From Pholis gunnellus (taxonomy: Eukaryota > Chordata > Actinopteri > Perciformes > Pholidae): 64,000 bases of DNA. The position numbers and the translations under genes were made by a program. Every line of letters begins with the position of its first letter. Within the stretch, counting starts at the first letter, position 1. The notes below the pieces were generated by a model. That model worked only from the letters and a program-made list of their open reading frames with translations, did no database searches and had not been told where the DNA came from. Of this stretch, positions 51,520-61,019 are shown in pieces. The stretch lies in the NCBI GenBank assembly GCA_910591455.2, contig OU342806.1, positions 16,622,841 through 16,686,840 of the forward strand. Reading direction: 5' to 3'.

Positions 51520-51735
51520 CCCATCGAGTGGGATGGCAGACGATGAGTCAAATTCCAAAAGGCTTTTAGCCAGTGTTGAATTAGTATGGAAAGAAGGGCG
51601 GCCTTCATTAGGGGCCCTGTGGTTTGTCTGGGCTGATAAGGGCCCAGCCGGGAGGAGGCGAGCGACACATCAATCCTACACAATGAGCGCCGTGTGACAC
51701 GCCGGAGCCCTGACGTAGATTAAGACTTAATGAAA
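51520..51735. other. Single-copy block, candidate conserved non-coding element
   Basis: GC-balanced, with CATTAGGGGCCCTGTGGTTT and GGCTGATAAGGGCCCAGCC near 51606-51650. No repeat and no coding sign. Confidence 0.22.
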
Positions 51736-52159
51736 ACTAAATCAGACGAGGAAGAGGGAGCGAAGGAGAGACAGAGACAAAGTAAAGGAGATAACAAGGG
51801 AAGGATGAGGAGGGCAGCCAGTCATGGAGGGAGTCCCATCCAAAGGAAAGACAAAGTTGGACGGGATAAGCAGAACCCTGGCGGGTGGAGTTCACAAGAT
51901 AGAGTTTTTGACTGTGTATGAGTGCGAAAAGAAAAGGGGTCGTGAACGAAGACAAAATCAGTGTCAAAAATCAGTTGAAAAAAACAGGATGGAAAAGGAC
52001 ACAGCATCCTTCAGACACTTCCCAAATAGAGTGTGGTGAGCATTTTGAACTACATCGAAAGTTTGCTTTTTGAAAGTGAGCTTACTAAATGTATATCAAC
52101 CTCATATCAGTACACTACAAAAATAGTTTGATATAGTAGTATAGTTTAATATTATTCTC

Positions 52160-52340
52160 CTGTGATTAGCCTAGCTAGGCATAAAGACAGAAGCCAGGGG
52201 CAAACAAGAAGCCTCTCTCTTACCAAAGTTTCAAAATGTGCCTAGAGCACATCTAAAGGCACACTAATTAACATGTTATAGCTTGTTTGTTTAATCCATA
52301 CAGGAAGACACTGCACTGGATTACACAAATGTGTTAATTA
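52160..52340 (+). mobile_element. Interspersed teleost repeat
   Basis: GATTAGCCTAGCTAGGCATA, AAGACAGAAGCCAGGGGCAA, ATCTAAAGGCACACTAATTA and ACATGTTATAGCTTGTTTGT with TTAATCCATACA match, block for block, a high-copy fish repeat (GCCTAGCTTAGCACAAAGAC ... GCTCACTAATTAACACGTTA ... TTGTTTGTTTAATCCGTACA). The class is uncertain. Confidence 0.7.
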
Positions 52341-52819
52341 GTAAGCTTTATAGGTGGTGGTGGGCAATTTTGTGAACCTTGGAGAGAGAAAGCTACGCTA
52401 ACATCTCCTGGCTAAATGAGAGGGGTATCACTCTTCTCGCACAAGTCTAGGCAAGAAAGCTAAAGGTTTATCTGCAGGCATTTGTGAGTACGTTTTGAGC
52501 CTTTATGACCTTTCGAAAATTCCCAAAACATCGATAAACCAAAGTTTTATCATATTGAGGTGAATGTGTACAGTGTCATCTGAGCATGATGGACTGCCAT
52601 TGTTTAATGACCTGCAGGACTGCATTGTGCCCATATAGCATCAACACGGCGTGGATGTGTGCATACCTGGTGCCAAGGTGGAACATAACAAGCTGAGAGG
52701 TGTGGGAGAGGAAGGCAGTTGGGTGATGATGGTTGGGTGGGTGAGTGTGAATTACAAGAATGTGAAGGTGTGGAGGAAGAGGGTGACTCAGTGGTGAGCC
52801 AGACACTCCTGTTCAGAGA

Positions 52820-52822
<3 letters not shown>

Positions 52823-52882
<60 letters not shown>
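52823..52882. repeat. (TG)30 microsatellite
   Basis: A pure 60 bp TG array. Confidence 0.97.
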
Positions 52883-52883
<1 letters not shown>

Positions 52884-53607
52884 TGTAACCACTAAAGCAT
52901 CACTGGCACCACTCTTGGTTCTTGTGGTTCCCTGGAGAAGGGTACTTTGACTGGGCACCGACTATGCACTGTGTCCACTTGTTCAAAATGCCGTGCGCGT
53001 GCGTTTTCCTTGTACCAATAATGACTATACTTTCTTATCAGCAAAAGCAGAAATACCGTGACCTTATTGTTTGACTACAAATAGTCATAGGTAGCAGGTT
53101 GGGGTGGAAAGTTGGGTTAACAAAGCATGTGACTCCAATGCCAGAGACCAAGGTTGACGTTGAGTCTATTTTATATATATATTTTTAAATAACTCACTGG
53201 AGCTTTAACTTGATGGAAAACTATTGCTCTCAGGAAAACAATGTGTTTTTAGTTATTACTTCACGCTACACGAGTGGGTGTAACATAATTGCCCAACTAA
53301 TAAAGTGACCAAACATATTTCACTAATACCACAGTGACATTTACAAAGGAAATATAGCACATTGTATTGCAAAAGTAATGATGGCATTTGATAGGGCCTT
53401 TAACCATGGAGGTGATCTATTACCAACATATTTCTAAACCTAGCCTAGTAGAGGAAATCTGCATTAATTCTGTGCAAACACAACATTTAGCAGACACAGT
53501 GCAACATTAGCATTATTGTGGAATCTTGTCTCAGGCCACCCAATGTATGCAAGTCCAATATTCACTCACCTTTTAACCAAGCTTTGATCGCCACAAACTC
53601 ATGAGGG

Positions 53608-53922
53608 AAATATCTGGCTCTTTAGCTCTTAAATGCTCCACTCTTTGTCTGTCTGCAGCGTATATATAGTGGTTTTTACTTGAGCTGCCTCATACAGCTG
53701 TAAACAAGGTTGATGAGAACAATAACCGTGCACCAAAACACTAAAGTTGAAGGTCGTAAAACCAGAACAATGAGTTGAAAGTGGCTGAAATGCTCAGAGG
53801 AGCTGAGAGGAACTGCAGAGTGAGATGATAATGCTTTGTCTGTTTGTCACAACACTTTTCACTTTACAAGTAGTCATTTGATCCATTAAAAATAAAAATA
53901 AATGTTCATAAGTGCGGCTCTA
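53608..53922 (+). mobile_element. Interspersed teleost repeat, copy 2 of a pair
   Basis: The longer partner of 50467-50667. It has TATCTGGCTCTTTAGCTCTT and AAATGCTCCA, an interior absent from copy 1, then AACAATGAGTTGAAAGTGGC, TGAAATGCTCAGAGGAGCTG, GATGATAATGCTTTGTCTGT and TTTGATCCATTAAAAAT. It is non-coding. Confidence 0.72.
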
Positions 53923-54821
53923 AGGTTACAGTTTGAACACAATTAACATTTGCCTAAGCCTAGAGTGATGTTATGAAAATCCACATGGATGACACTGGTA
54001 CTCTATATTAGCAAGTATCCAGGTATCACAATCCGTCTCCGTCTGTATCCTTTTCTTTTGGATCATGACATTTCACTACCCAATTTTCAACAAGGAGCTA
54101 CAGAGAGGATGAGAGGTGCTGATTGGGATCTTTTCTTGTTTAATGAGGTGACAGCCACATAGTGAAGGATGAGTGTTTTCTCATCAGCAGTACAATTCAG
54201 ATTTAGGCCTGTTTAGATGGAGGTCACTGGGCTTTTAATAATGGGCTACATGGTCTGCTGGCTTTATTGTGAGTGTGTGTGTGTAACAGAGACATGGGGG
54301 CGAAGGGGTGCTTGGAATAGTTAATCTTGATATCTTTGCTGATTAATATATTTAGGGGAATTATACCCACTCCCCCCTCCTCGCACTCACTAATTCTTTA
54401 CTGTACTTGTGAGAACCGGAGTTGACATACTCAATTTGGTCCTCACATGTCACACAAACACGCACGTTAAGAGGTATGGGCTACATCTAGAGGACTGATT
54501 AGGAAGACAAATCCTAGAAGGCTCAGCGAAATCCAGTTCAATCCGAAAGAAGAGCCAAATAACTAGACCAAGCAGCAGCAAAACCCTCAGATTTACACAG
54601 ACAAAGAATGAAAGAACCTGTGTGTCAGTGTGTGGAAGAAATCTGCCTGTGTGTCCATATTTAGTGTCCGTTTTCTTTGTGAGGAGAACACTGCTTGGGA
54701 GTGCTTATTTGTGCATTTCTACTATATTCGTGTGTTTGTGTATTTGACCATTGCTACACTACTTTTTTCTCAATTCAGACAAAGCTGGAGTTGCACTTGC
54801 ATTGCTTCAGTGCATGTACCC

Positions 54822-54924
<103 letters not shown>

Positions 54925-55336
54925 GGATAATCAGCCATTTCCCCTACCTCAGCATGGCATTGTGTTAATGTGCGTGGGTCTCTGTGTGTGTCAATGGCGC
55001 CTCCTCTCTATGTGACAGATGGGCTCCCATATTAGCAGTTCACATGAGGGTGGCAGAAAGTCACTTTTGGATGAGACAACCCTTACACCTCCCAAGGATT
55101 TTTTGGAAAGGGGGGGGATTCCTGTTGAACTGGACAGAATCAAGATCTGTGCAAGTGCATTGGCAGGATGCGCATGGGTGTTAGAAAACCAAACCATGCC
55201 AAAAAGTCCAAAGCGGGCCAAAGCAAATCTAGCTTCTGACCAAAAGCCTGTGCATGGAATTAGTTTTCAATATCATGTAAATTGCTTTGGTAAATATGGC
55301 ATAAAATACAACTGCCAGGCATATAAAGCACAGAAT

Positions 55337-55778
55337 TAACAATGAATGTAAATTGTTAATTGAATTGTAAATTGTGATGTGAAGGAAGGGGAATCAGATT
55401 GCAGCCACAGAAGGTAAGGACAGAGGAAAGGGAGACCCTCGTCTGTGCCATTTCTTGCTATCGCCTCTGATACCAAGCATTTGTCTTTGTTCAACTTCAG
55501 GAAAAGACAGTCAGAATATCCTGTAGCTGCCTCAAAACCTCTCTGATAGAGTAAATCACAATACTGCCAGCAACTGTTATTTGTATCTGTCGACAACAAA
55601 GCAAATGAACAATATTTACTATAAAGGTAATCAAAGATCTGATCAATAACCTTCTCTATGTTCAACCGACTACACATCACAGCTTCTACAGCTGCACTTT
55701 TATGATGCTGTTTCACCTCATTGTTGCTGGCAGTGAAAATGTCTTTGACTGACCAGGTAATGTGAAGATATATATACT
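55337..55778 (-). other. Coding-like open stretch of unknown origin
   Basis: Minus-strand frame open for about 145 codons; the first methionine is at 55716. The first 110 codons look protein-like: mixed composition, no low complexity, with VKDIFTASNNEVKQHH, IEKVIDQIFDYLYSKYC and QYCDLLYQRGFEAATGYSD. The last 25 residues look random, as if reading past an exon end. A weak acceptor (TTACCTGGTCAG, ending about 55754) would give a phase-1 exon start. No convincing donor follows. I do not recognise the family. It could be an exon of a nested gene, a retrocopy fragment, a transposon ORF remnant or chance. It does not fit an LDLa, EGF or propeller exon of lrp8. Confidence 0.3.
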
Positions 55779-55835
55779 ATATTTTCAAAAGTGATGAAAT
55801 GGAGGGCAAAAAACGGTTTCATACCTGTGCGATCC

Positions 55836-55838
<3 letters not shown>

Positions 55839-55871
<33 letters not shown>
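55839..55871. repeat. (TA)16 microsatellite
   Basis: A 33 bp TA run just beyond the coding-like stretch. Confidence 0.95.
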
Positions 55872-55874
<3 letters not shown>

Positions 55875-55999
55875 TCAAAAACAGAGTATGGAGAGCGTCT
55901 CCAACCAGTTTTACTGTACTCTTATACATTTACTCCCCTGCTGCTACTCCATCAAGCTGTTAGAGCAACCATGAAGCCAACACTATCACTAACATTTTC

Positions 56000-57870
56000 T
56001 AGTTTTTGGTAAAACTAAAAAGCAATTTCAGAGAGAAATAGGTCGAAAATACTACAATATGCGTTTAAAAGGATATTTCTAGGATGTCAAACTGATTCAG
56101 CAGCGGAAAAAATGTTTCAAAAGATAGACGGTAACAGCCAAACCCTAAAAATCACAGTGTTAAAGTGAACCAACACATTAACTGACAATTGAGAAAGGAA
56201 ACAGTGAAATTGAGGAGCTGGCTGATGCTACGCTATGATTGACCGGTCTGCATTCGAGAATCGAAAGCTAGATTCATGGGTGCATGCAGAAAGGGATATG
56301 TTTAATGATGCACAGATATCAGTATGGCCACACAGCATATGTTTGATCACCAGCTCGAAACGTGTGAGCCAGGAACCTCCTTTTCCAAACAGCAGGAACA
56401 GAAACACAACAGACAGAGGCGGTTTCTAATGATTTTGTAATTAGCTTAATGATATAGCTGTATGCTATGCTAAAGACCGTCTCTCCTGGGTAGCGAGCTC
56501 CGTCCCAATCACTACACTATGGGCTTTCAATTCATCGTTACTTGCTTTCTCATCCACTTCTTTCTTTCTTTTGTTGCCCATAGACAGTGTCTTAGCCCGC
56601 TAATGTTGTAAACTAACACAAGCTAAACAGTGTTATCTGAGCTGACGTTACTTGTTTCACTTTTCCACACTAGGCAGCTGAGAAATGCACAGGTTCCTTC
56701 TGAACTCCTAGACATCGTTGTCACACCTGTGCTTCCCGTTTTCTTCACTTCCTCTCTTTTTCATTATCGGCTCCAACACACTCCCCCCGCCCCCCCCTCA
56801 CCCATTTTCTTTATGCTACCCTCTCTCACTATTTCATCTCTCCCTCTCTGTCCCTCCCTCCTTCTGATGTTATGCCACTGTGCCAACGAGGAGGAGCAAA
56901 GGTAGAAAGGAGGAATGAATCTGGGTCACGGGAGGCCGTGCATCTCAAGTCTCCACTCCGCCACAATAAAAAGGAAATTGATCTGTGGCTCTGCTGCTCT
57001 CCCATTCCCTTTAGCCTCGAGGACAGACGGACGGACACACACAGACACACGCAGCTGAGTCAGTCCATGGAAACAGTGTTCATCCGCCTCTTGAATCCAT
57101 CATCCTTCTTCCAAAGCAGCAGGTGCACCCACACTGAGAGCACACAAATGCAGCATCATACAGACACACACCGAGCCAAGAGTGAAAGAGTTTACGTGTG
57201 ACTGTGTAATTCGGTTTCCCTATTCAAAACCCTCCAGTGGTATGAAAGCAATTTACTAGCGACTTAAATTTACATTTTGTGTTTTAGCTAGTAAACAGCC
57301 GTTACAATAAAGTTTGCCTCTCTATCATCTCTCACCTTGCCGTTTGTCTTTTTCTACTTCTGAACAATTAGCATCATTTGTCACACAAACTCCAAGACAA
57401 ACAAAATGATGGCTGCAGCTGATTTTTTTTCTTTTTTGATTATTATAAAATGACATTTTATTTTCTTAATTCTGTATATAAAATGTCAGGAAAGAATACA
57501 AAATTCCCAGCATAAGTTCACAGGGCCCACGGTGAGGTTCTCAAATTGCTTGTTTTGTTTAACCAACCAAGATGTTTGAATTTGAAAATGACAGCAGAGA
57601 GAAGCTGGGACATGAAGTTAAGAAGAGCAGAAGTTTGTATAAATAGTTCATAATATCTTGGTGAAAATACATCTTTACACTAACACCCAATAAAGTCAGG
57701 AGAGGGAAGATACAGGGGGAAAAGAAAAAGATGTAGACATGAACATGAGGTCGAAAAATAGATGGAGTAACAATTCAATTTAGAATTCAGGAAACCCAAG
57801 CAAGAGGTAAACAAACTGTTAACCAAATCCACAGTGGCCGTGGGCCTGAGACAGAGTGAGAGGAGGATGG
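56000..57870. other. Stretch without a recognisable gene
   Basis: AT-rich DNA with pyrimidine-rich parts at 56730-56870. Frames at 56630-57201 are simple-composition artefacts. No repeat family was recognised. Confidence 0.5.
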
Positions 57871-57879
57871 AGAGGGCTT

Positions 57880-58145
57880 CAGCAGCCATGCAGCCGAAAA
57901 GAAAATCTAATCATGTTCTCATTACTATGCTTCCTCGGTTAGTTGAGCTGATTTGGAGAAAATGGATTATGCTCTTCGATCGCTCCCCACGAGTCACGGT
58001 CAACGTTCGTCGAAGCGCACTCCGTCCGTTGGAATGTTTTAGATTACCCCCGATGCTATACACTGCAGGTGAACGCTCTGCTTATTACAAGCTGAGGGAC
58101 TTCAGGTAATTTAGCTGTAATGGCAATGACCCAGTATTCTCACAA
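57880..58145. other. Single-copy block, candidate conserved non-coding element
   Basis: Repeat-free, with AAAATCTAATCATGTTCTCA, CGGTCAACGTTCGTCGAAGC and TTTAGCTGTAATGGCAATGA. A plus-strand frame of 91 codons covers it but shows no domain and ends without a splice donor. Confidence 0.28.
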
Positions 58146-58421
58146 TCATCAAAATATAACAATCGCTCACAGAGGAACTTGATTACAGATCGCTCAGCTC
58201 AGTCTGGCGAAAATGAAGGCAGTTTGTCAATACAAATATTTCAGCACGAAAAAGCTGTTTCTTGGCATCTTGTGGAGCAAAATACATGGGCCTGCTAGTA
58301 ATAATGTGCAAATGGGTTCTTTCTATTAGATCTCTGTTTTCTCACCTTTAAGACTTCAGCACACACAAACTAATATCTTATTGTTAAAAGCCAAGACAGC
58401 TTCCTGGATCGGTGCTGAGGT

Positions 58422-58452
<31 letters not shown>

Positions 58453-58454
58453 GT
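58422..58454. repeat. (TG)n microsatellite
   Basis: A 33 bp TG array with one TTT interruption, the first of eight arrays in the 58.4-61 kb cluster. Confidence 0.93.
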
Positions 58455-58631
58455 ATAGTCTCTTCCATTTCTTGCCCCATGAGTCTCTCCCTCCCTCATC
58501 AATGGCTGCTTTAGTGCATTAGTACGGAAGACTGGGGTCTGCGGGGTGAACAGGGAATGGTCAGGCTTTTCCATTTACGACGGTGGGGTCGCTGCCTTTA
58601 CAGTCGCTCACAGCTAATGACCATCTCTGCT

Positions 58632-58668
58632 CACACTCACACACACACACACACCCACACACACACAC
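58632..58668. repeat. (CA)n microsatellite
   Basis: A 37 bp CA array with one CCC interruption. Confidence 0.93.
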
Positions 58669-58799
58669 GGCAGGAAACTCTCCATCATTGCGACACCTCT
58701 GAAGCCAACTCCCAGACCGGACAACACCGTGGCATCGACCCGTCAATCACAAGGTTAAACATATGCTGCTTTATCGTCAAATGTATTCTAGATGGGACC

Positions 58800-59047
58800 A
58801 TAATTTACTAAATGAACATTATGCTGTATTGAAGAAGACTTCAAACTAGCGATTGAGACCATAAACTCTTGTTTACAACATTTACTGAGGTAATAAATCA
58901 AGTAGAGTCATTTTCTCATAGACTTCTATACAATCCGACTTTTAGCAACCAGAGGAGTTGCCCCCTGCTGGCTATTAGAAACAATTGCAATTTTGAGGCA
59001 CTTTAGCATTGGCTTCACCTTTCAGACCCGGAGGATGCTGCCTGAGC
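58800..59047 (+). mobile_element. Interspersed teleost repeat, copy 2
   Basis: Matches 18622-18870 along its length, including TGAGACCATAAACTC, TTTACTGAGGTAATAAATCA, TTTTCTCATAGACTTCTATA and GTTGCCCCCTGCTGGCTATT. It lacks the AGAAGTA stretch of copy 1. Same orientation, 40 kb away. Confidence 0.8.
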
Positions 59048-59413
59048 CCAATATCCACCATTAGATGAAACTGCCAAACACATTTCGTGTTCATCCATTC
59101 CTCATGTCTTCAGAACTAGTGACAAAAAGACACCACAACTTATCTCCTTACTACACACAGAAAATGGCATCTAATGCCTGCTCCAGTAACAGAGGTGATT
59201 GGACTCTATACAGACGTTTTTACCACAGCAGATGGAGAGATGGACAGACACGGACAAACAGTGAAAGTTTCTCTCACACACCTACATTTTATGTCATTGC
59301 TAGCCAGGCTAACAGACCCGTTTATCAGTTGAATCTATCAACGGGTCTATTTCTATTCCTGCATAAATGTTAGATTGATTTTAGCAGCTGTATTTAAGTG
59401 TTGGAGCTTCTCA

Positions 59414-59414
<1 letters not shown>

Positions 59415-59444
<30 letters not shown>
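59415..59444. repeat. (CA)15 microsatellite
   Basis: A 30 bp CA array. Confidence 0.95.
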
Positions 59445-59450
<6 letters not shown>

Positions 59451-59902
59451 CAGATATTTAAAGACAAATTTAGCTTTCTCTCCTTTGCTTCCAGACGTTA
59501 ACAGCTGCACACCTCCTCTGCACAGTTGTTGCTGTTGATTAAAAACCATGCACCAGGGAGAGTGGGATGAGACAGAGAAGGATTTCAAATAAATGGAAAG
59601 GAAAGAAAGATAAAAAGGGGGGAAGAAAAAACAACAACTTTTGGATGGAAGTCTTGTGTCTCACCGGCCTCAGATTAAAGATGTAGGATAAACATCAAAG
59701 AACTGACTGTGGCCAAGAGTTAAGCCACACATGCATTATATATCTATGAATTGGAAAATATTTTAAAATGATGTTTAAATAGAATTTACAGTTGTTCATG
59801 TATGTTCTAACATTATGTAATGGACAAACATGGAATAGATAATAGAGCAGGTAGAGTTCTCCCTGAAATACTGACATACAGAACAGTAAGACTATGCAGG
59901 AA

Positions 59903-59903
<1 letters not shown>

Positions 59904-59958
<55 letters not shown>

Positions 59959-59976
59959 CACACACACACACACACA
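59904..59976. repeat. (CA)n microsatellite with one CG step
   Basis: A 73 bp CA array with a single CG step near 59952. Confidence 0.97.
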
Positions 59977-60074
59977 ATGTGGAAGAATATATCATGTTGT
60001 GAAGGCCTGGCAGAGATCTCTGGAGACATATCTGCCATATAAATGATAACATGTACATCACAAAAGAAACCATG

Positions 60075-60095
60075 ACACACACACACACACACACA
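60075..60095. repeat. (CA)n microsatellite
   Basis: A short 21 bp CA array. Confidence 0.92.
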
Positions 60096-60360
60096 ACACA
60101 GAGAAAAGAAATAGAGCATGGTAAAAAGAGATGTAATGCTTGCTTTCTATATGTACAAGAGCACACATAAAGTGACCTACATGTACTGTACAACAGACAT
60201 AATCAAATCTCTGCCGCTACCCACACACAGACACACAAACACGCACTAAACCACAATGCCGTCATCCTTTTATGGATTTAGGGGGGCAATTAAATGAAAC
60301 ATGAGAGCAAGCACATGATTAAAGATTTATCTGCCTAAGGTCCCTGCAGCCCCTTCCCTC

Positions 60361-60519
<159 letters not shown>

Positions 60520-60622
60520 TTACTACTGTGACCATCTGGGGATACAGGAAGGGAAGCATTGATCTCATTAAAAAAAACTGACTGTACAGATTGGTCCCCC
60601 CCACCCATCCAAACACACATGG

Positions 60623-60633
60623 ACACACACACA

Positions 60634-60710
<77 letters not shown>
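60623..60710. repeat. (CA)n microsatellite with one TA step
   Basis: An 88 bp CA array interrupted by a T near 60640. It ends in ATATGCATGCATG. Confidence 0.97.
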
Positions 60711-60714
<4 letters not shown>

Positions 60715-60867
60715 GCATGCATGTTGGTGTAATTTACTAAGTGAAGTACAGTATAAATGTGGCATTCATTGAAATCAATTAGCCGGGGGTTGCTAACTTT
60801 GAACACATCTCCATAGACACTCTGGAGACTTGGTGCTAATGTGATGAATTAAGGTCAGCAGCACATA

Positions 60868-60871
60868 AACA

Positions 60872-60904
<33 letters not shown>

Positions 60905-60928
60905 TGACACACACACACACACACACAC
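60868..60928. repeat. Interrupted (CA)n microsatellite
   Basis: CA units broken by a TA step and a CTGA step over 61 bp. Confidence 0.93.
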
Positions 60929-61019
60929 CATGGGGTTTGCTGCTATTGAGTTCCACATTAGCAACTTATAGAGCTCAGCCATTTGTTGCATTATTTACCT
61001 CAACTAAAAATAGCATTAT

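Noticed and set aside
53485..53505. CATTTAGCAGAC, the reverse complement of a SINE tail word
   Set aside because: The adjoining hairpin sequence is absent; a single 12-base match is not enough.
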